The translations under genes and the position numbers were made by a program. A stretch of DNA of 64,000 bases from Saprospiraceae bacterium (lineage in GTDB: Bacteria > Bacteroidota > Bacteroidia > Chitinophagales > Saprospiraceae), in contig JADJOB010000002.1 in NCBI GenBank assembly GCA_016714025.1, positions 913,501 through 977,500 on the forward strand, in the 5' to 3' direction. The notes beneath the pieces were generated by a model. It was not told the DNA's origin. It worked only from the letters and a program-made list of their open reading frames with translations, and ran no database searches. Below are positions 45,832-54,125 of the stretch, one piece after another (position 1 is the first letter of the stretch; each line of letters opens with the position of its first letter).

Positions 45832-47196
45832 TTATGCCTTGATCGGAAAAATGAGCTTAAAACTGCTTCCTTTACCTGGTTCACTCTCCACTTCAACCCT
45901 ACCATTGTGCTCCAGCGTCATGGCTTTGACATAACTCAATCCCAAGCCGAATCCCTTGACATTGTGTATGTTACCCGTAGGGACCCGGTAAAATTTTTCA
46001 AAAATCATCTTTTGAACATCCCGGCTCATCCCAATTCCTTTATCTTTTACGAGGATTTCAATGGTACTGCCATTATTTCTTGTTATGACAGAAATTTCAG
46101 GTTGGTCTGGTGAGTATTTGTTGGCATTGTCCAGTAAATTATAAATTATATTGCTCATGTGAAGGGGATCGCCCAAGATGGTAGCGTTTAATGCAGACAA
46201 ATCTTTGGTTATACTTCCATCCCGTTGCTGCACCTGAAGACTAATATTTGAAACAGCCTGGTCTATAATCTCATGGATATTTATTTCTTTAAGGTTTAAC
46301 TTGAAGTCATGTTTGTCAAGCAATGCCATCTGCAATACCTTCTCAACCTGACTGAGCATCCGTTGATTTTCTTGTCTGATGATTCCGGCAAATCGGCGAA
46401 TTTTATCTGGGGTATTGATTACCATCGGACTAACAATCGAGTCTGATGCCAACGAGATTGTTGCGATGGGTGTTTTAAATTCATGGGTCATGTTATTGAC
46501 AAAATCCGTCTTGATATCCGATAACTGTTTCTGACGGAAAACGATATAAATAACATAAGAAAAACAAGCAAGTATGATCAGGCTTAATAAAAGGCTCAAA
46601 ACCAATAAAGGCCAAACAGAGCGCCAAAGCCAACGGGTCTTGGTTGGAAAAATTACCTTTAAAGTCCCTGGATTTCCGGTCATTCCTGGGAAAAGTCCAA
46701 TTTCATATTCAGAATTTTGTAGCAGGGATTCAAGTTTTAATCCCGGGCTGGATGCCATATTATTTGGACCTACATCTGCCTGAAAATTCCCATTAAGTAT
46801 AATCATTTTCTTGCGGACATTATCAATGACACCAAACGAATAATCTAAATCCAGATTTAATTCCTGAAATTCCTGCATCAGGATTTTTTTGAGAAATAAA
46901 GGATCAATGCGGCGTTCCAATGGAAATTTTTGAATCCGCATTTCACGGTCTATTAATTCAATTTGCTTTTGTTTTTCATTCCATTGTTCAATAAATAAAC
47001 TGGAGGACAAACTCATGCTTGGATCATGTTTTTCAAGCCGAACACCGATCCGGTGCAATGCACCAATTATCGATTCGTTAAATTGCTCTTCTTTAAGTCG
47101 TACGGACCAGTTTATCCAATACAACTGAACCAGGGTTGTTCCAACCAAGGCCAGTGACATGATGCCGATTACTATCCAAATTGCCCGCTTACTCAT
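45832..47196 (-). CDS. Sensor histidine kinase (RprX-like)
   Basis: From the ATG at 47196 (MSKRAIWIVIGIM) the product is 454 residues. It has a membrane helix (about 6-26), a periplasmic domain (about 30-190), a second helix (about 196-220), a HisKA domain with the phosphorylated His238 in NNMTHEFKTPIAT, and an HATPase_c domain with N-box IYNLLDNANKY, G1 VKDKGIGMS and G2 VKGFGLGLSYV. There is no HAMP domain between the second helix and HisKA. A TTG at 47211 is an alternative start. The 53-bp gap to the response regulator gene suggests one operon. Confidence 0.94.
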   Translation of the reverse strand: MSKRAIWIVIGIMSLALVGTTLVQLYWINWSVRLKEEQFNESIIGALHRIGVRLEKHDPSMSLSSSLFIEQWNEKQKQIELIDREMRIQKFPLERRIDPLFLKKILMQEFQELNLDLDYSFGVIDNVRKKMIILNGNFQADVGPNNMASSPGLKLESLLQNSEYEIGLFPGMTGNPGTLKVIFPTKTRWLWRSVWPLLVLSLLLSLIILACFSYVIYIVFRQKQLSDIKTDFVNNMTHEFKTPIATISLASDSIVSPMVINTPDKIRRFAGIIRQENQRMLSQVEKVLQMALLDKHDFKLNLKEINIHEIIDQAVSNISLQVQQRDGSITKDLSALNATILGDPLHMSNIIYNLLDNANKYSPDQPEISVITRNNGSTIEILVKDKGIGMSRDVQKMIFEKFYRVPTGNIHNVKGFGLGLSYVKAMTLEHNGRVEVESEPGKGSSFKLIFPIKA

Positions 47197-47211
47197 TGCT
47201 TTAAAACTCAA

Positions 47212-47420
47212 AAGTCATTAAAAAGATCGTATTCAGACTCTAAATTAACGGCAACTTAACCATTCGACAGGTTTATCGGAAGGCTATCTTTAGCAATTAT
47301 GCCAATTAAAAGCTTGTAGAACAACCACTTAATAATTAAATATTTTTGTTATTTCAAATTGTTTAAAATTTTTTTAAAAAATATTTGGAATGAATGATAT
47401 AAATGTACTTAATTTGCAAT
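47212..47420. other. Divergent promoter region with a possible TTTG...TAATTTG pair
   Basis: TTTG at 47384-47387 and TAATTTG at 47410-47416 are separated by 22 bases and lie just upstream of the candidate RNA. The -7 word is one base short of the TAnnTTTG consensus, so this is only suggestive. No reading frame is supported here. Confidence 0.35.
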
Positions 47421-47559
47421 AGCTATTTGAGAAAGGACGCTAATTCAGCAGAAGTATATTGAAGTATTAGAGATCAAATAGCGTATTAATTTGAATTTTT
47501 AGGGTGTTCTCATAGTGTTATTTAAAGGATCGGCCCTCCCAGGGTCGATCTTTTTTTTT
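47421..47559 (+). ncRNA. Candidate structured small RNA upstream of porZ
   Basis: GCTATTTGA (47422-47430) pairs perfectly with TCAAATAGC (47474-47482), closing a 43-nt internal region. A second stem, a strong terminator, lies at 47527-47551 followed by T. The unit is bounded by a possible promoter and ends 63 bp before the porZ start. It could be a free RNA of ~140 nt or a long attenuating leader for porZ. I cannot assign a family. Confidence 0.5.
47527..47559 (+). terminator. Intrinsic terminator upstream of porZ
   Basis: GGATCGGCCC (47527-47536) pairs with GGGTCGATCT (47542-47551, two G-T wobbles) around a TCCCA loop, followed by T to 47559. It argues against any porZ start upstream of 47560. 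Confidence 0.85.
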
Positions 47560-47622
47560 GTCCAAAATCCTAAGAATATAATAGCTTTTCTTTCGTTTAG
47601 TTGTTACGAATCCATTTTCATT

Positions 47623-49929
47623 ATGATGCGCTTTTTACTTGCTTTATTACTACCCTGTATGATCTATTCTCAATCTGATTTAGCATTGGGTGATTGGGCA
47701 ACGCATCTTCCATTTAATAGTGGTAATCATGTCACCAGCAGTGATCAATTTGTATATTTTACAACGGGATATGCCATTCTTAAAATAAATCGTTCGGATA
47801 ATAGCATTGAACGCATTACGCGAACCGAAGGATTGAGTGATACAAGAATAAATACAATCTACTTTCATAAACCCAGTAATACCTTGTTGGTAGCATATGA
47901 AAATGGGATTTTGGATTTAATAAGCAGTTCAGGCGTAAAAGCAGTAGTTGACCTTTACAATTTTAATAACATCCCGATTGATAAATTTATAAATTCAATA
48001 TCATTTGCTGATGATTCCCATGTTTTTATTTCGGGAAATTATGGATTTTCTCAAATGGATGTCAATTCAGGTCGTTTTAATTTTACGCTCTTTACGCCAA
48101 ATCTGAAAGTATTTGATTGTGCACGAAATGGGTCAGACTATTTTATGGCAACTGAATCCAGCGTATATTATTATCAGGATTCTGGAAATGGAATCATTCA
48201 GAATTTTAATGGTTGGAAAAAATTAGATGCAGCTTTTGGACTAAATGATAAACTTGCATACAGCTCATTGGCTAATAGAAACGGATCGGTGTTTGTTTGT
48301 AATAAAGAAGCAATCTATCAATGGAACGGCAATCGGTTTAATTCAGTTTTTAGCAATCCAGATTATGAACCGCGTTATTTAAATGCAGGGCCTTATCACT
48401 TATTGGCTGGACTTCATTGCAAAACCAATTGTGGGGATCTCGTTGCTTATTTTGATGACGCTTTAAATTACACGACTTCAAATCCGGATTGCACCGAACT
48501 AAATTATCATGCAGAAGAATGCATCGATAGCAGTATTTGGTATGCAGATTTTCGCTGGAGTTTTCGCTATTCAGATAAACCCGGAACAAATTGCCAAAGC
48601 ATTTGGGTTAGTGGACCCATTTCTAATAATTGTTTTGAAATTGCAAGCCTGGACGATGGAATTTACGTTGCAGCAGGAGGAGTCGATGCAACATTTACAC
48701 CAAGATATTTAGGAGATGGTATATTAAAATATTCAGATAAAACATGGACCGCAATAAATTCTTCGGCCACAAATGATTTGAAATCATACAACATAAACGA
48801 TGTCATACGAATTGCAGAACATCCAGATAAAACAAAAATATATTTTGCAAGCAATGGCAAAGGACTGATCGAATATGACCGTACAAAGGATGCATATAAA
48901 GTATTTAATAAAACAAATTCACCGCTTAAAGGTACCGTAGGCGATACTGGTAATATCAGACTGTCCGGCCTTGCTTTTGATAATGAAAATACTTTGTGGA
49001 TTACAAATTACCTGTCTTCAGTAGGCCTCGTTTCATTAAACAATCAGGGCATTTGGAAAGAATATGTTTTTCCAAATAATCCAAATTTATTTTCCGAAAT
49101 TAAAGTGGATTTGAACGGATATAAATGGATCGTCAGTCGATTGAGTGGCGGTGTAATGGTATTTGATGAAGGAGACCCTTCCATTAGTTCAGATGATCGA
49201 AGCATTCAACTGAATCAATCCAACACAGAAATGACCAGCAACGATGTTCGAACAGTCGAAGTAGATCTCGATGGCGATGTATGGGTTGGCACCGCAGAAG
49301 GCCCCATCGTATTTGAATGTGGTTCTTCGATATTTGACGGGAGCTGTAAAGGCAGTCGTCGCAAAGTCGATCAGGATGGTATCATTTATTATTTACTTTC
49401 TTCAGAAGTCATCACCAGCATTGCGGTTGATGGTGCCAATCGAAAATGGTTTGGAACCAGTAATAATGGAATTTATGTCCAATCTCCAGGGGGTGAAACG
49501 CAGATTTATAATTTTAATACGGCCAACAGCCCCTTGATGGATAACAATATATTAGACATTACAGTAGATCCAAAATCAGGGGAAGCCTGGATCGCAACAG
49601 CACGTGGATTGCAGGTATTCCGTTCCAATGCCACACGCGCAAAAGATTTTTTTACAGAAACTGCAACGGTATTTCCAAATCCGGTTGCACCTGATTACGA
49701 TGGTCCCATTGCAATCAAAGGATTAGCCAGAGATGCCCGTGTAAAAATTACCGATCTAAGCGGTCGTCTGGTTTTTGAAACCTTTGCAAATGGCGGACAA
49801 GCCATCTGGGATGGAAAAGATTATCTAGGTAACAAAGCTGTTTCCGGCGTCTACCTGGTTTTTGCAAATGCAACACAGGATTTCGAAACCACGGAAGCAG
49901 TGGTGAGTAAAATTGTAATCAGCAGATAG
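47623..49929 (+). CDS. porZ: PorZ-like T9SS component (beta-propeller, sorting domain)
   Basis: The product is 769 residues from the ATG pair at 47623. The mature part opens LGDWATHLPFNSGNHVTSSD and NSIERITRTEGLSDTRINTI, the recognisable PorZ beginning. Propeller-type repeats follow (LTSIAVDGANRKWFGTSNNG-like ITSIAVDGANRKWFGTSNNG; ILDITVDPKSGEAWIATARG). The C-terminal domain is a T9SS-type sorting/FlgD-like fold (VFPNPVAPDYDG; SGVYLVFANA). PorZ is a surface member of the attachment complex that handles T9SS cargo. The upstream hairpin-T run excludes the longer open frame from 47515. It is convergent with carB; an inverted repeat fills the gap. Confidence 0.88.
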   Translation: MMRFLLALLLPCMIYSQSDLALGDWATHLPFNSGNHVTSSDQFVYFTTGYAILKINRSDNSIERITRTEGLSDTRINTIYFHKPSNTLLVAYENGILDLISSSGVKAVVDLYNFNNIPIDKFINSISFADDSHVFISGNYGFSQMDVNSGRFNFTLFTPNLKVFDCARNGSDYFMATESSVYYYQDSGNGIIQNFNGWKKLDAAFGLNDKLAYSSLANRNGSVFVCNKEAIYQWNGNRFNSVFSNPDYEPRYLNAGPYHLLAGLHCKTNCGDLVAYFDDALNYTTSNPDCTELNYHAEECIDSSIWYADFRWSFRYSDKPGTNCQSIWVSGPISNNCFEIASLDDGIYVAAGGVDATFTPRYLGDGILKYSDKTWTAINSSATNDLKSYNINDVIRIAEHPDKTKIYFASNGKGLIEYDRTKDAYKVFNKTNSPLKGTVGDTGNIRLSGLAFDNENTLWITNYLSSVGLVSLNNQGIWKEYVFPNNPNLFSEIKVDLNGYKWIVSRLSGGVMVFDEGDPSISSDDRSIQLNQSNTEMTSNDVRTVEVDLDGDVWVGTAEGPIVFECGSSIFDGSCKGSRRKVDQDGIIYYLLSSEVITSIAVDGANRKWFGTSNNGIYVQSPGGETQIYNFNTANSPLMDNNILDITVDPKSGEAWIATARGLQVFRSNATRAKDFFTETATVFPNPVAPDYDGPIAIKGLARDARVKITDLSGRLVFETFANGGQAIWDGKDYLGNKAVSGVYLVFANATQDFETTEAVVSKIVISR

Positions 49930-49935
49930 GAGGGA

Positions 49936-50057
49936 TTAATTACGAATTATCAATTACGAATTACGGATTACGAATTACGGGAGTAGACTATACATCACGC
50001 GTACTTGAATTTAAGAATTGAAAATTCGTAATTCGTAATTTGTAATTCGTAATTGAA
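49936..50057. repeat. Inverted repeat of AATTACGAATTAC-type words, copy 2
   Basis: Left part 49936-49980 is made of AATTACGAATTA words and right part 50021-50057 of TAATTCGTAATT words; most of the arms are complementary. It fills the gap between porZ (stop 49929) and carB (stop 50059, minus strand). The right arm GAAAATTCGTAATTCGTAAT is shared with the copy at 12099-12195. Confidence 0.85.
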
Positions 50058-50058
50058 T

Positions 50059-52896
50059 CTATCTTGTTAAATACATGTAGCGTTTTGCATCAATATCTCT
50101 GAAAAAAGGATCGTATAAATCTTTGATAAAATGAATTGCTTCTCCAGTAGATTTCATTTCTGGTCCTAAGCTGATGTCGACACCTGGAAATTTATTAAAT
50201 GAAAAAACAGGTACTTTGATTGCATATCCTTCCAGTTTGTTGATCATTTTGAAATCTTTTAATTTCTTGGTTCCCAACATCACTTTCGTTGCAATATTCA
50301 GATAAGGTACCTGATAGGCTTTTGCTATGAAAGGGGTGGTTCTGGATGCACGTGGATTGGCTTCAATCACAAATACATGATCATCTTTAATAGCAAATTG
50401 AATATTGATTAAACCTTTAATTTGTAATTCCAATGCAATTCGTTTGGCATATTCAACCATGGTGTTTACAGCGGTTTCACTTAAACTGTATGGAGGCAAT
50501 ACGGCCGAACTATCTCCGGAGTGAATGCCTGCAGGTTCGATGTGTTCCATAATGCCCATGATATGAACATCTTCTCCATCGCATATCGCATCAATTTCTG
50601 CTTCTTTTGCACGTTCTAAAAATTGATCGATGAGCACTTTATTGTCCGGCATGTGTTTAAAAATATTTAATACATGGCGTTCCAGTTCCTCATCATTGAT
50701 TACAATGCGCATGCGTTGGCCGCCTAAAACATAGGATGGACGAACTAAAACCGGATAGCTGATTTTGCGAGCAACCTCTAAAGCAGAATCTGCATCCGTT
50801 GCAACCCCATAGCGCGGATATGGAATGCCCATATCTTTAAGCATGTCTGAAAACCGTCCGCGATCTTCAGCAATGTCCATATTGTTATAATTTGTTCCAA
50901 TAATTGGGATGCCTTTTTGGTGAATTTTTTCTGCCAATTTTAAAGCCGTTTGACCTCCTAATTGGACAATAATTCCAATTGGTTTTTCATGATCAATGAT
51001 TTCTTCGATATGTTCCCAATAAATTGGTTCGAAATACAATTTATCTGCGATATCAAAATCGGTAGAAACAGTTTCTGGATTGCAATTCACCATAATGGCT
51101 TCCAATCCTTCTTCACGAATCGCTAATACACCATGCACACAACAATAATCAAATTCAATACCCTGACCGATCCTGTTTGGACCCGAACCTAAAACAATAA
51201 TTTTTTTACGATCGTCTGAAACACTTTCGTTTTCTGTATCAAATGTTGAATAATAGTATGGAGTTTTTGCTTCAAATTCTCCTGCACAAGTATCTACCAA
51301 TTTATAAACCCGTTTGATGCCTAATTTTTTCCGCTGCTTATAAACATCTTTTTCATCTACACGCATTAACCAGGCAATTTGTGTATCACTATATCCATTC
51401 GTTTTCAATTCCAAGAATAAATCGTATGGGATATCTTCTGGTAAATTGTATTTTATAAGTTGATCTTCTAGATTGACTAATTTTTTTATTTCTTTAATAA
51501 ACCAACCATCAATGCCAGTTAATTTGTGAACAGTCTTTTCAGGAACGCCTAATCGCAATGCATCTTTTAAGCGATAAATCCGATCATCACTGACCACTTC
51601 CAATCGTTCCAGAATGTCTTGTGTATTGATCCATTCTTTTTTATCGGCTCCTAAACCATGTCGGTCATTTTCCTGAGATTGACAGGCTTTTTGTAAGGCT
51701 TCGGTAAAACTTCTGCCAATTGCCATGACTTCACCAACGGATTTCATTTGCAATCCCAAACGGGGATCTGCTCCATGAAATTTTTCAAAATTCCAACGAG
51801 GCATTTTTACAATGACATAATCCAATGAAGGTTCAAATAAAGCTGAAGTTGTTCCGGTTATTTGATTTTTCAATTCATCCAAATTATAACCAATGGCAAG
51901 CTTTGCAGCAATTTTTGCAATAGGATATCCGGTTGCTTTACTGGCTAATGCAGACGACCTGGAAACACGTGGATTGATTTCAACAGCAATGATTTCTTCA
52001 GTGTCAGGATTCATGGCAAATTGAACATTACACCCTCCTGCAAAATTTCCAAGAGAACGCATCATCATGATGGCATGGTCCCGCATTTTTTGAAATCCGG
52101 TATCTGATAAGGTCATCGCCGGTGCAACCGTAATGCTGTCACCGGTATGAATTCCCATGGGATCCACATTTTCAACAGTACAAATAATGACTACATTGTC
52201 ATTTTTGTCTCGCAATAATTCCAATTCAAATTCTTTCCAACCTAAGACCGCTTTTTCCACCAATACTTCATGCGTAGGAGAAGCATCTAAACCTCTTCGA
52301 AGGGCTTCATCAAATTGATCGGGTTTCAATACAAAACTGCCCCCACTGCCGCCCAAAGTATAAGACGGTCGGATTACCAAGGGATAGCCAATATGCTGAG
52401 CAGCTTCTTTTCCTTCTAAAAACGAATTGGCAATTTGAGAAGGGGCCACCTCTACACCGATTTCAATCATGTGTTTTCGGAACATTTCCCGGTTCTCCGT
52501 TAATTCAATTGCAGCAACGTCGACGCCGATCATTTTTACCCCAAATCGATTCCATATATTTTGTTTTTCAGCTTCGATTGCAAGATTTAAAGCTGTTTGT
52601 CCTCCCATGGTTGGTAAAACGGCGTCTATTTGTCGTTCCTCAAGGATCTTAATAATGCTTTCAACCGTTAAGGGCATCAAATAAATATGATCCGCAGTAA
52701 CGGGATCCGTCATAATGGTTGCCGGATTGGAATTGATTAAGCTGACTTCAATACCTTCTTCTCTTAGGGAACGGGAGGCCTGGGTTCCAGAATAATCAAA
52801 TTCGCAGGCCTGGCCTATGATGATGGGTCCGCTTCCGATAATAAGCACGGAGCGGATCGATGCGTCTTTTGGCATTAAATGGATAATTTCGCGCAA
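50059..52896 (-). CDS. carB: Carbamoyl-phosphate synthase large subunit without allosteric domain
   Basis: The 945-residue product makes carbamoyl phosphate from bicarbonate, ammonia (from CarA) and two ATP. The first ATP-grasp half shows VLIIGSGPIIIGQACEFDYSG and RPSYTLGGSGGS. The oligomerisation region follows, then the second ATP-grasp half with IIVLGSGPNRIGQGIEFDYC and RPSYVLGGQRM. It stops after about residue 945 (ending RDIDAKRYMYLTR), whereas the usual protein of ~1070 residues goes on with an MGS-type allosteric domain. The two catalytic halves look complete, so the enzyme should be active but lack the normal site for UMP/IMP/ornithine control. carA is not in the window. Confidence 0.95.
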   Translation of the reverse strand: MREIIHLMPKDASIRSVLIIGSGPIIIGQACEFDYSGTQASRSLREEGIEVSLINSNPATIMTDPVTADHIYLMPLTVESIIKILEERQIDAVLPTMGGQTALNLAIEAEKQNIWNRFGVKMIGVDVAAIELTENREMFRKHMIEIGVEVAPSQIANSFLEGKEAAQHIGYPLVIRPSYTLGGSGGSFVLKPDQFDEALRRGLDASPTHEVLVEKAVLGWKEFELELLRDKNDNVVIICTVENVDPMGIHTGDSITVAPAMTLSDTGFQKMRDHAIMMMRSLGNFAGGCNVQFAMNPDTEEIIAVEINPRVSRSSALASKATGYPIAKIAAKLAIGYNLDELKNQITGTTSALFEPSLDYVIVKMPRWNFEKFHGADPRLGLQMKSVGEVMAIGRSFTEALQKACQSQENDRHGLGADKKEWINTQDILERLEVVSDDRIYRLKDALRLGVPEKTVHKLTGIDGWFIKEIKKLVNLEDQLIKYNLPEDIPYDLFLELKTNGYSDTQIAWLMRVDEKDVYKQRKKLGIKRVYKLVDTCAGEFEAKTPYYYSTFDTENESVSDDRKKIIVLGSGPNRIGQGIEFDYCCVHGVLAIREEGLEAIMVNCNPETVSTDFDIADKLYFEPIYWEHIEEIIDHEKPIGIIVQLGGQTALKLAEKIHQKGIPIIGTNYNNMDIAEDRGRFSDMLKDMGIPYPRYGVATDADSALEVARKISYPVLVRPSYVLGGQRMRIVINDEELERHVLNIFKHMPDNKVLIDQFLERAKEAEIDAICDGEDVHIMGIMEHIEPAGIHSGDSSAVLPPYSLSETAVNTMVEYAKRIALELQIKGLINIQFAIKDDHVFVIEANPRASRTTPFIAKAYQVPYLNIATKVMLGTKKLKDFKMINKLEGYAIKVPVFSFNKFPGVDISLGPEMKSTGEAIHFIKDLYDPFFRDIDAKRYMYLTR

Positions 52897-53044
52897 AGAT
52901 ACAGGATGCTGCCTGTTTTTATGGGTCTATTGCAAAAAAGGAAAATATATTCATCGGAATTGAAAATGAATGCAATTCTACATCCTAAAGCATTTACTTT
53001 TCAGCAATTTCGGTAATTTGCATTTGATATATTAAAAAATCCCA

Positions 53045-54010
53045 GTGACTCAATTAAAAATTCTAATCACGGATGATGTACATCCATTATTGCTTGAGGG
53101 ACTTGAACGCCGAGGTTTTATCACAGATTACCACCCAGAAATCAGTTTGGAACAGACCCGTGAAATCATCGATTCCTATACCGGTTTGGTGATTAATAGT
53201 AAAATCAAAGTAGATGGCTCATTTTTCGACAAAGCCCGGAATTTGAGATGGATCGCCCGATTGGGTTCCGGGATGGAAATTATTGATGCCAAAGCTGCTG
53301 AAATGCATGGAGTTCGACTCATCAGTGCACCTGAAGGAAATTGCAATGCCGTTGCAGAGCATGCGTTGGGAGCGCTGCTGGCTTTATTTAGAAACCTGGT
53401 TCGGGCTGATCAGGAGGTTCGTAAAGGAATTTGGGATCGGGAAAAAAATCGGGGAGAAGAGCTTTCAGGAAAGACGGTTGGGGTAATAGGATTTGGACAC
53501 ACCGGCAGCCGGTTTGTAGAATTACTCCAGGGTTTAAATGTTAAAGTCCTGGTTTATGATAAATACAAGCAGCTTTCTTCAACAGCGACTCGTTATACAG
53601 TCGTTCAGGATGTAAGCGAAATTCAGGAATCGGCCGATGTGATTAGCTTACATGTCCCCCTGACCGCTGAAACGAAGTATTTGCTTGATAAGGAGTTTAT
53701 TGCGAAAGTCAAACATTCCTTTTATCTGATCAATACATCCAGAGGTCCGGTAGTGAACACAAAGGATTTGCTAGCTGCTTTACATTCAGGAAAAATCCGG
53801 GGCGCGTGTTTGGATGTATTCGAAAATGAAAAACCAGCAAGCTTTAATAAGGAAGAAAGCGCTTTTTACAATGATTTGTATCGACTGCCTCAGGTTTTAA
53901 TCAGTCCACACATTGCGGGATGGACCTACCAGTCAAAACAAAAAATTGCCACCACAATCCTGGAAAAATTAGACCGGATTGCAAATGAAAAAAATATTAT
54001 AAACTACTGA
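53045..54010 (+). CDS. D-2-hydroxyacid dehydrogenase family protein
   Basis: The 321-residue product has the NAD-binding motif VGVIGFGHTGSRF (about 144-156) and the family's catalytic triad: Arg in INTSRGPVVNT (about 233), Glu in FENEKP (about 261) and His in ISPHIAGWT (about 288). It is the size of phosphoglycerate dehydrogenase without an ACT domain, or of a glyoxylate/hydroxypyruvate reductase; the start LKILITDDVHPLLLEGLERR is typical of SerA-like proteins. The substrate cannot be fixed from sequence. The start is a GTG at 53045. No serC or other serine gene is adjacent. Confidence 0.88.
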   Translation: MTQLKILITDDVHPLLLEGLERRGFITDYHPEISLEQTREIIDSYTGLVINSKIKVDGSFFDKARNLRWIARLGSGMEIIDAKAAEMHGVRLISAPEGNCNAVAEHALGALLALFRNLVRADQEVRKGIWDREKNRGEELSGKTVGVIGFGHTGSRFVELLQGLNVKVLVYDKYKQLSSTATRYTVVQDVSEIQESADVISLHVPLTAETKYLLDKEFIAKVKHSFYLINTSRGPVVNTKDLLAALHSGKIRGACLDVFENEKPASFNKEESAFYNDLYRLPQVLISPHIAGWTYQSKQKIATTILEKLDRIANEKNIINY

Positions 54011-54125
54011 AAACCAATTAGTTAAATTTAAATTAAAATAAGTCATGCCAATTGGTATTTGAAATCCTTTTAGAAATTCTTAACATTGCAAAATTTTATT
54101 TCGACAGAAGCCACAAATTCACATT

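Noticed and set aside
47515..47622. Longer porZ reading frame with start at 47515
   Set aside because: It would translate through a strong terminator hairpin and T run, and would put a non-signal segment before the true signal peptide at 47623.
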